Shown in pieces: positions 27,082 to 35,855 of a stretch of 64,000 nt of DNA. Numbering within the stretch: the first letter of the stretch is position 1; each line of letters starts with the position of its first letter. Source of the stretch: Cutibacterium granulosum (GTDB taxonomy: Bacteria > Actinomycetota > Actinomycetes > Propionibacteriales > Propionibacteriaceae). The notes beneath the pieces were generated by a model. That model made no database searches. It worked only from the letters and a program-made list of their open reading frames with translations, and was not told the origin of the DNA. Made by a program: the position numbers and the translations under genes. The stretch lies in NCBI RefSeq assembly GCF_900186975.1, contig NZ_LT906441.1, forward strand, positions 682,001-746,000. The letters run 5' to 3'.

Positions 27082-28077
27082 TCATTGCCCGGTTCGTGCG
27101 TAGCTGGCTTCGGTGGCTGCCTTGTCGGGGCGCCACCAGGCCTCGTTGGCTCGGTACCAGTCGATCGTGTCCGCGAGTCCGGCGCGCAGATCGGTGTACT
27201 GCGGGTGCCAGCCCAACTCCTCGCGTGTTCGTGTGCAGTCCAGGGCGTATCGCAGGTCGTGACCGGGCCGGTCCGCGACGAGGTCGTAGTCGTCCATCGG
27301 ATGCCCCATGAGGTCGAGGATGAGATGGACGACCTCCAGGTTGGATGCCTGGTTCTCGGCGCTGACGAGGTACGTCTGTCCGACTCGTCCGTGGTGCAGG
27401 ATCGTCCAGATGGCCCGGATATGATCGGTGACGTGGATCCAGTCGCGTATGTGCCGACCGTCGCCGTAGAGCTTGGGGCGGTGCCCGTCGAGGATGGTGG
27501 TGATCTGGCGTGCGATGAACTTCTCGACATGTTGACGTGGCCCGTAGTTGTTCGTGCAACACGATGTGGTCGCGGCCACCCCGAAGGAACGCACCCAGGC
27601 TCGCACCAGATGGTCGGCGCTGGCCTTGGATGCCGAGTAGGGAGATGACGGGCGGTACGGCGCGTCGGCCGTGACTGGTGGGTCCGTCATTCCCAGTGGC
27701 CCGAACACCTCGTCGGTGGAGACCTGGTGGAATCGCACGTGATGGCGTCGAACCGCCTCCAACACGGTGTAGGTGCCCATGATGTTGGTCGTGAGGAAGG
27801 GTTCGGGATTGCGCAGCGAGTTGTCGTTGTGGGACTCCGCTGCGAAATTGACGACAGCGTCTGCCTTGCCCACGAGGTCGTCCACCAGACTTGCGTCGGT
27901 GATGCTGCCGGGAACCACCGTGCAGCGATCACCGGGCAGGCCGGTGAGGGAACGCGGGTTGGCTGCGTAGGTCATGGCGTCCAGGACGATGACTCGGACA
28001 TCCGTGTGCTGGATCACCCAGTGCACGAAGTTGCTGCCGATGAATCCGGCCCCACCGGTGACCACGAGCGACTCCAT
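27082..28077 (-). CDS. rmlB: dTDP-glucose 4,6-dehydratase
   Basis: A 331-residue short-chain dehydrogenase-type enzyme converting dTDP-glucose to the 4-keto-6-deoxy sugar, the precursor of dTDP-rhamnose. The NAD-binding motif GGAGFIGS is at the N-terminus, with STDEVFG (Thr-Asp-Glu of the active site), the catalytic YSASK, and NNYGPRQHVEKFI for nucleotide-sugar binding. The ATG at 28077 is chosen because the NAD motif follows at once; the open frame extends upstream through low-complexity sequence. No rmlA, rmlC or rmlD is next to it. Confidence 0.9.
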   Translation of the reverse strand: MESLVVTGGAGFIGSNFVHWVIQHTDVRVIVLDAMTYAANPRSLTGLPGDRCTVVPGSITDASLVDDLVGKADAVVNFAAESHNDNSLRNPEPFLTTNIMGTYTVLEAVRRHHVRFHQVSTDEVFGPLGMTDPPVTADAPYRPSSPYSASKASADHLVRAWVRSFGVAATTSCCTNNYGPRQHVEKFIARQITTILDGHRPKLYGDGRHIRDWIHVTDHIRAIWTILHHGRVGQTYLVSAENQASNLEVVHLILDLMGHPMDDYDLVADRPGHDLRYALDCTRTREELGWHPQYTDLRAGLADTIDWYRANEAWWRPDKAATEASYARTGQ

Positions 28078-28246
28078 GACCACAAGGCTATGGGCTGCCG
28101 GACGCGGGGCTGGAAGGTGGGGTGGCGAGGGCGAGAGTCTCGAAGGTGGAGGTGGAGCTGGGGTGTGGGCATGGTGCTCTGTCCGGTATCGGTGCTCCCG
28201 CGAGCTGTGTCCTGGCTCGGTGTCGGAACGAGCGGGGCAGTCCCGC

Positions 28247-28280
28247 GAAAAAGCCCACCTGACCAATGGTCAAGTGGGCT
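28247..28280 (-). terminator. intrinsic terminator after tRNA-Ser
   Basis: On the minus strand AGCCCAC and GTGGGCT, extended by TTGACCA/TGGTCA-type pairing, form a nearly perfect stem followed by TTTTT. It starts six bases after the tRNA 3' end. Confidence 0.85.
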
Positions 28281-28285
28281 GGTGG

Positions 28286-28370
28286 CGGAGGATACGAGAT
28301 TCGAACTCGTGAGGGCGTGAACCCAACCCGCTTTCCAAGCGAGCGCCATAGGCCTCTAGGCGAATCCTCC
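28286..28370 (-). tRNA. tRNA-Ser (anticodon GGA)
   Basis: An 85-nt tRNA with acceptor arms GGAGGAT/ATCCTCC, discriminator G as expected for serine, the anticodon loop CTTGGAAAG (GGA), a long variable arm and the GTTCGAATC T-arm. CCA is not encoded. A strong terminator follows. Confidence 0.95.
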
Positions 28371-28397
28371 GCGAGACATCATACGGGTGAACGGACG

Positions 28398-28532
28398 ATG
28401 ACGCCAATCAGACATTTCGGTTCGAGCGTCCCAAGGGTCGTTGGGTTGGTGTTCGATGATGAGCGGGTGCTGGTCATACATGCGATGCGGTTGCGTCGGG
28501 CGACATTGGAGCGTGTGAGGAGGGCACGATGA
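28398..28532 (+). pseudogene. C-terminal remnant of a BrnT-like toxin
   Basis: A 44-codon frame starting 28 bases from the 5' end of the tRNA-Ser gene. It contains FDDERVLVIHAMRLR, which resembles the C-terminal end of actinobacterial BrnT-like toxins (VIHAMPLR pattern). The catalytic N-terminal half is missing. It overlaps the following antitoxin gene by ATGA, the usual coupling of such pairs. The loss of the N-terminal part next to a tRNA suggests a deletion or rearrangement at the tRNA. Confidence 0.5.
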
Positions 28533-28795
28533 GTGAGTACGGAACGGTGGGTGGTGTCCCGGTCGGCGATGAGGACATCGAGGCGATGGTGGCCAATGCC
28601 GAGGCGGGGTTTCCAGATGTGACGATGAGTCGAACTCATCCTGGGCGTCCGTCAATGGGTGACGGGCCAGCTCGTACGGTTGCGGTGCGACTGGATCCAG
28701 AACTCGATGCTGCGTTGAGGACTCGGCAGCGCGTGAGCGGTCAGACCACCTCGCAGCTCATCCGGGACGCCCTCAGCGCCTACCTTGCCGCTTGA
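28529..28795 (+). CDS. ribbon-helix-helix antitoxin-like protein
   Basis: An 88-residue protein. The C-terminal half (TVAVRLDPELDAALRTRQRVSGQTT split as strand plus two helices, about 48-86) is a CopG/Arc-type ribbon-helix-helix DNA-binding domain. The acidic N-terminal half probably wraps a toxin. It overlaps the clipped toxin upstream by four bases. Because its partner is broken, it is probably an orphan that may still repress its own promoter or act against a related toxin elsewhere. Confidence 0.7.
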   Translation: MSEYGTVGGVPVGDEDIEAMVANAEAGFPDVTMSRTHPGRPSMGDGPARTVAVRLDPELDAALRTRQRVSGQTTSQLIRDALSAYLAA

Positions 28796-28891
28796 GACGG
28801 CATGATGTCGAGCAGGGGCACTGCTGCCTGTGGCGGTCCGTCGTGAGAGCAATTCCAGGTGGGTACGGGGCAACTGACAATCCCTCCCTGT

Positions 28892-29260
28892 TCAGCCCTG
28901 TCGGTTCGAGCGTCCCATGAGGTCGTCGATCTTGCGGCGGTCGCGTTTCGTGGGTCGGCCAGCGCCCCGGTCACGTCTGGCAACCGGGGCATTGAGATAT
29001 GCCGGACGGGGGAGTGAGAGATCCTCCATGGCCAGGGCGGCGTCCTTGGCCCCGACTCGTTTGGAGATCGGCTGAACCACTTTGAGCACCCGATCCCAAC
29101 CGGGGGTACGGATGGTGACGACATCTCCGGGGTGCACCTCATGGGCGGGTTTGACCGGGGCGTCGTTGAGCCGTACGTGGCCGCCCTTGATGGCGGCAGT
29201 GGCCATGGAGCGCGTCTTGAAGGCTCGAACGGACCACAGCCACGCGTCGATGCGAGTCAT
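28892..29260 (-). CDS. S4-domain RNA-binding protein (Hsp15-like)
   Basis: A 122-residue protein with an N-terminal S4 RNA-binding fold (about 1-60: RIDAWLWSVRAFKTRS ... GHVRLNDAPVKPAHEVHPGDVV) and a basic tail ending in DRRKIDDLMGR. It belongs to the Hsp15/HslR group, which in E. coli rescues stalled 50S subunits. Length is normal. It is a single-gene unit facing the SRP RNA gene. Confidence 0.85.
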   Translation of the reverse strand: MTRIDAWLWSVRAFKTRSMATAAIKGGHVRLNDAPVKPAHEVHPGDVVTIRTPGWDRVLKVVQPISKRVGAKDAALAMEDLSLPRPAYLNAPVARRDRGAGRPTKRDRRKIDDLMGRSNRQG

Positions 29261-29365
29261 TGTTCAATGATGCAAGGGGGGCGACCCTCGTGCAAACCCT
29301 TCGAGGCTTGCTGGGGACGGCTCCACAGACCCCAGCCCCTCGAGTGCAGATGAGGTGAACCCCGT

Positions 29366-29411
29366 CACAGCTCGGGTGCGAGATTTCCCGTGGCCGCCAG
29401 TCCGAGCTGTG
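29366..29411. repeat. inverted repeat in the gap before the SRP RNA
   Basis: CACAGCTCGG and CCGAGCTGTG are perfect 10-bp inverted arms separated by 26 bases. They lie in the roughly 280-bp gap between the S4 gene and the SRP RNA promoter, which holds no other recognisable element. A transcript hairpin or terminator is possible. Confidence 0.4.
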
Positions 29412-29504
29412 GTGCTCTGGGCTTCTCGGGGGTGGTGTCGATTCCTGCGGCGTCTTTCGAGCAAGCCGTCTGGGCTGCTGTGGAATCCAAACGCTGCGGT
29501 GGGT

Positions 29505-29533
29505 TTGGCGAGGGTTGGGTGGCGCTCTAGTAT
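29505..29533 (+). promoter_or_regulatory. promoter of the SRP RNA gene
   Basis: TTGGCG (29505-29510) and TAGTAT (29528-29533) are spaced by exactly 17 bases. The expected start point, about 29540, coincides with the beginning of the SRP RNA. Confidence 0.7.
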
Positions 29534-29541
29534 GGATGCAA

Positions 29542-29629
29542 GGTTCTCCGCGCGGCGGCACCTGACCGAACTCCCCCAGGGCCGAGAGGCAGCAAGGGTA
29601 GGTTGGCTCTACCGGGTGCGCGGGGAGCC
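29542..29629 (+). ncRNA. ffs: small signal recognition particle RNA (4.5S type)
   Basis: About 88 nt. The ends GGTTCTCCGCGC and GCGCGGGGAGCC pair along 12 bases including G-U pairs. The apical part shows the conserved Ffh-binding elements: CTGACCG opposite AGGCAGCAAGGGTAG. It has the bacterial small SRP RNA layout without an Alu domain. It works with Ffh in co-translational membrane targeting. A good promoter precedes it and a hairpin with a T-rich trail follows. Confidence 0.92.
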
Positions 29630-29655
29630 CCTTTTCGTTTTCAAGGGGCTTTCCT
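29626..29655 (+). terminator. terminator of the SRP RNA
   Basis: AGCCCCTT and AAGGGGCT form a perfect 8-bp stem followed by TTTCCT. The 5' arm overlaps the last bases of the mature RNA. Confidence 0.75.
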
Positions 29656-29845
29656 GATGACCGGGCTCCTTGTCGCCCCGCGAGTGCCTGCGCGTCTCGA
29701 GATCTCTGATTCTCCTGGTCAGCACTGTGTGCGAGGTGCACTGGGCACGAAGCAGGTCGTGTCGTAGTCTCGTTCCTGGCAGGCCGGGCAGTGCCCAACC
29801 GGTGCAAGCGTGCGGCAGCAGGATCGTCACAGTCAGGGGGTGTGC

Positions 29846-30196
29846 ATGCCCAGTCGGATCATCACGACGGATCGGGCCGGACGGATCTGGAACCGGATCA
29901 CATGGTGCTGTCTACTGATTTTCGTGCTCTCCGGACTCGTCGCGATGCTCGTCCAGACGACCTTGCCAGCCAATCTGGGGTATCCACAGCTGCACTCACC
30001 CGGGGTCCCGGACTCCGTCACCTACACGGTCATCGCCTGCGAGATCGCAGCCTTCCTCGTCCCGGCACTGCTTGCGACGTCATGCGGTCGCAAGGCCAGC
30101 CGGCTGGGGTATTCCGCACGCGGTGCCGTCCTCATCGCATGGGCCGTTTTCGCGGTGGTGACGCTTCTCGTCGTCGTTCTGAGCTTCGTCTCCTGA
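29846..30196 (+). CDS. hypothetical small membrane protein
   Basis: A 116-residue protein beginning at the ATG at 29846, which has AGGGGG upstream. Three hydrophobic segments are visible (about residues 19-40, 60-80 and 93-115) with short polar loops and one conserved-looking Gly/Pro-rich loop (LGYPQLHSPGVPDS). No family was recognised. It ends 33 bp before dnaX in the same direction. Confidence 0.65.
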   Translation: MPSRIITTDRAGRIWNRITWCCLLIFVLSGLVAMLVQTTLPANLGYPQLHSPGVPDSVTYTVIACEIAAFLVPALLATSCGRKASRLGYSARGAVLIAWAVFAVVTLLVVVLSFVS

Positions 30197-30229
30197 GAAC
30201 TGTCTCACCAGTCAACTAGGCTTCAGTGC

Positions 30230-33200
30230 GTGGACGAGGATTACCAGGCCAGCAACGATCGTGATGCCGACGAGTGGTACGACCAGGACGGCCCCGACCT
30301 GTTCGGTCAGGACGAGCCGCCCCGGGACGAGCTGCGCAATTCCGGCTCCACTGATCAGACGGATTCCCAGACGAGCGCAGCGGAGCCGGAACAGGATGCC
30401 GATGCGACGGCCGAGGAACCGACCCAGCCGGATGACGTCCTTGCCGGGCCGGAGTCCCCTGCCGAGCCTGACGGTCTGGACACCGACGAGCAGGACGATC
30501 CCTTCGACCCCCGCGTGGTCGATCGAGTCGCCGAACTCACCGAGCCGGCGGGCGTGACCGGCGACGATGCCCCCGACCCCAGTGACCCACCCGGGGGATC
30601 CGGCGCGTCCCCCGCCCCGGGGGGCACCGTCGAATCACGAGACACGTCGGTGCAGAACCCGCCACTGGCCCTCTACCGGCGCTACCGCCCGGACACCTTC
30701 GACGAGGTCATCGGGCAGGAGCACGTCACCGAACCGTTGAAGCGTGCTATTGTCAACGGACGCGTCAACCATGCCTACCTGTTCTCCGGGCCGCGTGGCT
30801 GTGGCAAGACGACGAGTGCCCGCATCCTCGCCCGCTGCCTCAACTGTGAGCAGGGGCCGACCCCGTACCCGTGCGGTGAGTGCCAGTCGTGCCGCGACCT
30901 GGCGCGTGGCGGCCCAGGCTCCATCGACGTCATCGAGATCGACGCGGCCTCCCACGGCGGCGTCGACGAGGCTCGTGACCTGCGGGAACGCGCATTCTTC
31001 GCCCCGGTGCGCTCCCGCTACAAGATCTACATCATCGACGAGGCCCACATGGTCACCACCCAGGGCTTCAATGCGATGCTCAAGCTCGTCGAGGAACCCC
31101 CGCCGCACGTGAAGTTCATCTTCGCCACGACGGAGCCGGAGAAGGTCATCGGCACGATCCGCTCCCGGACCCACCACTACCCGTTCCGGCTGGTGCCCCC
31201 GGCGACCTTGGTGAACTACCTGGAGACGCTGTGCGACAAGGAGGGCATCGCCGTCGACCATGCCGTGCTGCCGATGGTGGTGCGGGCCGGTGGTGGATCG
31301 GTACGTGACTCGCTCTCGGTGCTCGACCAGTTGCTGGGCGGGGCCGACGAGGACGGCGTCTCCTACGAACTGGCGGCTGCCCTGCTCGGCTACACCCCCG
31401 ACGCCCTGCTGGACCAGGTGGTCGATGCGTTCGCCGCTGGTGATGCCCACGAGGTCTTCGCCACCATCGACAAGGTCATGGACATGGGGCAGGACCCGCG
31501 CCGGTTCGCCGAGGACCTGCTGCGTCGGATGCGTGACCTGGTGATCCTCGCTGCCGTACCCGATGCGGTGAACAACAGACTCATCGACGTCTCCCCGGAG
31601 CAGGGGGAGCGACTCGCCCACCAGACGGCTGCGATGGGGGCGGGGGAACTCACCCGAGCCGCCGAGGTGCTGGCGACCGGGCTCACCCAGATGAGGGGGA
31701 CGACTGCTCCCCGGCTGCACCTGGAGCTCATGTGCTCCCGCATCCTGCTGCCGGACGCCGACACCGACGAACGTGGGGTGCACGCGCGTCTGGACCGTCT
31801 GGAACGACGGGTGGGGATCGTCGGTGCCGGTGCTGCCGGCTCCGGGGACCTTGTCGAGGCCGAGTCGTCGCATGACGAGACCGCCCAGCACCAGCGGTGG
31901 CCGAGCGGTGAACGCCCAGCGCGTCCGGGCCGTCCGGCCAGTGCCCCGCAGGGTGCCGATCCTGGTCGGGGCGAGTCCACGGCAGATGGCGGGCCAGCTC
32001 CGGCAACTGCCCGACAGGGCAGTCAGTCCGGTGCACGGACGATGCCCTCCTCCGACCCGGCCGAGAGACCGCGTCGCCCCCGACCGGGACGCGCGGACTA
32101 CCGTCCCGGCACCGACACGACAGCTCCGCAGGAGCCCCAGACACCGTCGCAGGGCATGACAGGGCAGGCCGGTTCACGGGAAGACCCGCGGGCTGCGCAG
32201 TCCCAGACACCTGCCCAGTCCTCAACTCCCGAGCAGTCCCAGGCCCCGATGCAGCAGAGGTCCGCCTCAGAACCTCCCATGCGCGGACGACCGCCCCATC
32301 AGCAGCCTTCCGAGACTGCCTCGTCGGGGGCCCGACCGGCTGATCCGTCGGCATCCGCTGGTCCTGCCGTGCCATCCGCTGGCCCCACCGCCGAGCGGCC
32401 CGACGGGGTGGACGTCACCATGCTGCGCGACGCCTGGCCACGCATCATCGAGGTGTTCCGATCCGAGTACAGCCGCTACATGAGCGTCGTGCTCAACCAG
32501 TACGCGCAGATTCTCGGGGTCAACGGCAATCAGGCGACCCTGGGATTCTCCAACCCCGGTGCGCGAGACAGTTATCTGCACGGTGACCATGCCAAGCATC
32601 TGCATGACGTCGTCGCCCAACTGCTCGGTGTCGACGTGGATTTCGTCCCGGTGACCGGTGACGTCCAAACGTTGGCCCATCGTGGCCATGACGAGCGTCG
32701 CAACAGGCCGGACGGCCCCCGGCCAGGATCAGCAGGTGCTCCCGGCAGGGGAACCCCCGATGCACGGAGTCGGGCGACCGGGGCGAACCCCCATCCGCAG
32801 AGCTCCCAGACACGCCAAACGGGTCCCGCTGGTGGCCCCCCAGCTGCCGACGACGATTCCACGCATGGTGCCGATGACGCCGACGACATCCACCGAGGTG
32901 CGCAGAGCTCCCAGCCGGACGTCTCCCCGGCGACGAACAACTCTGCGGAGCCACCGGACGCTTCCTCGCAGAGCCGGGCAGACACGTCGGACGACGAGAA
33001 CTCCTCGGCGCACACGAGCTCGGTGGACGAGGCTGCCGACGTCCCGGAGCCGGGCCAGGCACCGTCGCCGCATCCGGTGCAGACACCTGCCGAGGTGTAC
33101 CCGGAATCGGCGCGGTCCCGCTTCCTGGACCCCGCACGGCGACGTCTGACGTCGCAGCCCACCCCCCGCGGTGCCGCCTCCGGCCCGGACGAGGCTGCTG

Positions 33201-33484
33201 GCCGGGCCCATCGGTTCGACGCTCCTGCACCCGGGCAGACGAGACCCACTGCCTATGACGCCTCCGGCCAGGCCAGCGGGACGGGTGGGCACCCGCATGG
33301 TGATTTCGACCGGCATGTACCATCGGAGCCTCCAGCCGACGACATGCCCCCCGACGACATGTGGGAGCTGGCCGACTCCGGTGACGGTGAGATCCTGGAC
33401 TCCTCGGGGGAATCGGCCATCGAACTCATCACCACGGAACTTGGCGGGGTCGTCCTCACCGATGAACGGGGGTCCGCCTCCTGA
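30230..33484 (+). CDS. dnaX: DNA polymerase III subunits gamma/tau
   Basis: A 1084-residue clamp-loader ATPase. The AAA+ domain begins only at about residue 144 (LALYRRYRPDTFDEVIGQEH), after an acidic, low-complexity N-terminal extension that is not usual for the family. Walker A GPRGCGKTT is near residue 186, followed by the four-Cys zinc module, Walker B IIDEAHM and sensor regions. Domain III follows to about 530. A Pro/Gln/Ser-rich linker leads to a globular tail domain (about 725-810: DVTMLRDAWPRIIEVFRSEY) and a further acidic disordered tail. GTG 30230 is the furthest start; an internal GTG (VQNPP, about residue 140) could make a normal-length protein, but the extension has coding-type codon use. 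Confidence 0.93.
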   Translation: MDEDYQASNDRDADEWYDQDGPDLFGQDEPPRDELRNSGSTDQTDSQTSAAEPEQDADATAEEPTQPDDVLAGPESPAEPDGLDTDEQDDPFDPRVVDRVAELTEPAGVTGDDAPDPSDPPGGSGASPAPGGTVESRDTSVQNPPLALYRRYRPDTFDEVIGQEHVTEPLKRAIVNGRVNHAYLFSGPRGCGKTTSARILARCLNCEQGPTPYPCGECQSCRDLARGGPGSIDVIEIDAASHGGVDEARDLRERAFFAPVRSRYKIYIIDEAHMVTTQGFNAMLKLVEEPPPHVKFIFATTEPEKVIGTIRSRTHHYPFRLVPPATLVNYLETLCDKEGIAVDHAVLPMVVRAGGGSVRDSLSVLDQLLGGADEDGVSYELAAALLGYTPDALLDQVVDAFAAGDAHEVFATIDKVMDMGQDPRRFAEDLLRRMRDLVILAAVPDAVNNRLIDVSPEQGERLAHQTAAMGAGELTRAAEVLATGLTQMRGTTAPRLHLELMCSRILLPDADTDERGVHARLDRLERRVGIVGAGAAGSGDLVEAESSHDETAQHQRWPSGERPARPGRPASAPQGADPGRGESTADGGPAPATARQGSQSGARTMPSSDPAERPRRPRPGRADYRPGTDTTAPQEPQTPSQGMTGQAGSREDPRAAQSQTPAQSSTPEQSQAPMQQRSASEPPMRGRPPHQQPSETASSGARPADPSASAGPAVPSAGPTAERPDGVDVTMLRDAWPRIIEVFRSEYSRYMSVVLNQYAQILGVNGNQATLGFSNPGARDSYLHGDHAKHLHDVVAQLLGVDVDFVPVTGDVQTLAHRGHDERRNRPDGPRPGSAGAPGRGTPDARSRATGANPHPQSSQTRQTGPAGGPPAADDDSTHGADDADDIHRGAQSSQPDVSPATNNSAEPPDASSQSRADTSDDENSSAHTSSVDEAADVPEPGQAPSPHPVQTPAEVYPESARSRFLDPARRRLTSQPTPRGAASGPDEAAGRAHRFDAPAPGQTRPTAYDASGQASGTGGHPHGDFDRHVPSEPPADDMPPDDMWELADSGDGEILDSSGESAIELITTELGGVVLTDERGSAS

Positions 33485-33609
33485 GGTTGCACGGCAATCG
33501 GCCGTGACGAACCACCACCAATCGATCGTCACCACCCCCATTGGGCCCAGGAAGACATCGCTCCTCGCGGTGTCAGTCCCCTTTTCGAACAACACTGAAA
33601 GGATCCATC

Positions 33610-33939
33610 ATGACGACACCCAACGGCGGTTTCGACCTGTCCAACGTGGACATGAACGGGTTGCTCGCCCAAGCCCAGGCCATGCAGGCCCAACTCGCCC
33701 AGGCCCAGCAGCAGCTGGAGTCCACCACCTTTGACGGTTCGGCGGGCGGCGGACTCGTCAAAGCCGTCGTCACCGGTACCGGAGAACTCACCGGGCTCAC
33801 GATCGACCCGCAGACCGTCGATCCCGACGACACCGACACCCTGGCCGACCTGGTCATTGCTGCCGTCCATGACGCCAGCGGCAAGGCTGCGGCAGCCCAG
33901 CAGGCCATGACACCCAAGATTCCGGGAATGGGACTCTGA
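33610..33939 (+). CDS. ebfC: YbaB/EbfC nucleoid-associated protein
   Basis: A 109-residue dimeric DNA-binding protein. The N-terminal coiled helix has [19 protein letters not shown], and the beta sheet carries [22 protein letters not shown], which defines the family. GGATC upstream acts as a weak ribosome-binding site; the ATG at 33610 is taken because the helix follows directly. It sits between dnaX and recR, the order conserved in most bacteria. Confidence 0.92.
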   Translation: MTTPNGGFDLSNVDMNGLLAQAQAMQAQLAQAQQQLESTTFDGSAGGGLVKAVVTGTGELTGLTIDPQTVDPDDTDTLADLVIAAVHDASGKAAAAQQAMTPKIPGMGL

Positions 33940-34081
33940 TCGTCTCGGTTGTCAGTCTCGGAGTGCATGGCCGGCACACCCGGCACCGAACCTGACTGGA
34001 TCATCACCTGCCAGGTGGTGTGAGGTGGTAGCACTGAACCACGGTCATCGGCCGTGCCACAGTGATCGAGGAGGAGACCAC

Positions 34082-34687
34082 ATGTACGACGGTCCGCTTC
34101 AGGACCTCATCGATGCCCTGGCGCAACTGCCGGGCATCGGTCCCAAGGGTGCCCAGCGCATCGCCTTCCACGTCCTGGATGCTCCGGACGAGGAGGTCGG
34201 CGCGCTGGCGGATGCGTTGCGTGAGGTCAAGGAGAAGGCCCGGTTCTGTGACATCTGCTTCAACGTCTCCTCCGACGAGGAGTGTCAGTACTGCCGCGAC
34301 CCGCGCAGGGACCAGACGGTGATCTGTGTCGTCGAGGAGTCCAAGGACGTCGTCGCCGTCGAGCGCACCCGCGAGTACCGCGGCCTGTACCACGTCCTTG
34401 GTGGTGCCATCTCGCCGTTGGATGGCAAGGGCCCGTCCGATCTGCACATTCGCGAACTCATGCAGCGACTGGCCGATGGCACCGTCACCGAGGTCATTCT
34501 GGCCACCAACCCCAATCTGGAAGGTGAGGCGACGGCCACCTACCTCTCCCGGCTCATCGCGCCGATGGGGGTGGCGGTCTCGCGTCTGGCCTCCGGGCTC
34601 CCCGTCGGCAGTGATCTGGAGTACGCCGACGAGGTCACCCTGGGACGTGCCTTCGAGGGGCGGCGGCACGTCGAGGCCAACGCCTGA
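34082..34687 (+). CDS. recR: recombination mediator protein RecR
   Basis: A 201-residue protein acting with RecF/RecO to load RecA at gaps. A helix-hairpin-helix ([16 protein letters not shown]), a four-Cys zinc finger (CDIC ... CQYC), a Toprim domain ([14 protein letters not shown]) and the C-terminal Walker-B-like region are all present. ATG 34082 has GAGGAGGAG upstream. The length is typical. The gene end overlaps the convergent MFS remnant by 53 bp. Confidence 0.95.
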   Translation: MYDGPLQDLIDALAQLPGIGPKGAQRIAFHVLDAPDEEVGALADALREVKEKARFCDICFNVSSDEECQYCRDPRRDQTVICVVEESKDVVAVERTREYRGLYHVLGGAISPLDGKGPSDLHIRELMQRLADGTVTEVILATNPNLEGEATATYLSRLIAPMGVAVSRLASGLPVGSDLEYADEVTLGRAFEGRRHVEANA

Positions 34688-35357
34688 CCGGTCGCTGATC
34701 GATCAGACTCAGGCTGTCATCGCCTCTGTGGATGTGTCGGTCCGGGGGCGCCGCTGTGACTGGCTGGAACGCCGGGGTGGCCATCAGGATCAGCGCTGCC
34801 CCTGCCGGCAGGCAGACCAGCGCCCAACGCAGCGAGACGGTGTCGCCCAGCAGGCCGATGAGCACGGGGTGGATCATGAAACCCAACCTTCTGCTCCACG
34901 TCGCCACCGTGAGGCCGGACCCAGCCGCCAGTCCCGGGGTGGAGTTGACATTGTCCATGGCGATGTCGGTGAGTGCGTCGAAGACGTTCATGACGATCAT
35001 CGCCACGAACACCCATGCGGTGTGTGGTGCGCGGGCCAGCAGGAGGAGGCAGGTCGTCGAGAGGATCTGGGGCCACAGGGCAATGGTGCGCGAACCATGT
35101 CGGCGTATGAGGTGAGCTGCGGACAACCCCAGGGTCAGCCCACCGAGTGGCCCGAGTCCCACGGCGAGTCCCCATGTCGTCCGGGACGCGTCAAGATCGG
35201 CCTTGATCTGCGGATGGCGCGGTATCAGTGAGGCGAATGTCATCCCATTGACGGTGAACATGAGCAGGGTGCCGATGCGGGCACGTCGGGCCTGCGGGGA
35301 GGGGGTATGGCGGTGTGGTTCCGATGGGGCCGTGGCGTCCTCAGAGGGTGGGGCCAT
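34635..35357 (-). pseudogene. MFS transporter with large internal deletion
   Basis: A 240-codon frame starting at the ATG at 35357 (GAGGAG upstream). Residues about 25-140 read as the first four to five helices of a YbjJ-like major facilitator (GLTLGLSAAHLIRRHGSR, the inter-helix 2/3 signature). They pass directly into GLTVATWSRRLGFMIHPVLIGLLGD, which resembles helices 11-12. About half of the normal 400 residues is absent, so transport is unlikely. The C-terminal 45 residues are basic, low-complexity sequence overlapping recR. Confidence 0.65.
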
Positions 35358-35855
35358 GGAACTCCTCGCGGTCATGACGCCACCATGGCTATCGCGCTGC
35401 CCGCGACTGTGGCATCTCTCCCGGTGCAGACGCTGCATGGCAGCGGGCCCCACAGAGACACACAGAGATTCAGGGACACACAGAAATTCTCAGGGAAAAC
35501 ACAGGAAAGCACACAGAACTGTGAAGTTTCTCGCTTGAAACCACTGGTCACAAGGACATCTCCTGTGTGGTCCTGGCAAAGGAGGGGGTGGTGGTGTTCG
35601 GCGATATGCCGTGAGATACCCTTGGGAGCAAGAAATGGCTGGCACGCTGCGTATGGGCACGTGTTGTTGGCATCGTGAGCGGGTGTCGTCAAGCTGCTGA
35701 GCCGTTTCAGTTACATGTATGGCATGTGTATGAGCCTTGCATGGCAGGGGAAGGAATATTTCTCGAGGCTGTGGGGTTCCTAGATATGTCGACACTGAAA
35801 TCGATTCGTTGTATCGGTGAGCTCCGCTCATTGGTGCAACGCACAGGGAGGGACC
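35358..35855. other. intergenic region upstream of the PadR gene
   Basis: About 500 bp without a gene. It contains four CACAGA strings and one CACAGG between 35451 and 35517, irregularly spaced, and an AT-richer stretch (35700-35830) that probably holds the padR promoter and operator. A possible -10-like TTGTAT lies near 35810. No RNA gene was recognised. Confidence 0.4.
35713..35727. promoter_or_regulatory. candidate PadR operator
   Basis: ACATG and CATGT are perfect inverted arms with a five-base spacer, about 130 bp before the PadR gene. PadR-family proteins typically bind ATGT/ACAT dyads, so the bases as well as the symmetry fit. Confidence 0.45.

Noticed and set aside
26806-27648. 280-codon plus-strand frame over the fhaA-rmlB gap
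   Set aside because: Mostly antisense to rmlB; the part in the gap has no conserved sequence.
30230-34687. dnaX-ebfC-recR considered as a marker of the replication origin
   Set aside because: No DnaA-box cluster or dnaA/dnaN nearby; this gene group is not confined to the origin.
35451-35517. Repeated CACAGA strings considered as a CRISPR-like or operator array
   Set aside because: Only six bases repeat, spacing is irregular (10, 18, 21, 12 bp) and there are no cas genes.
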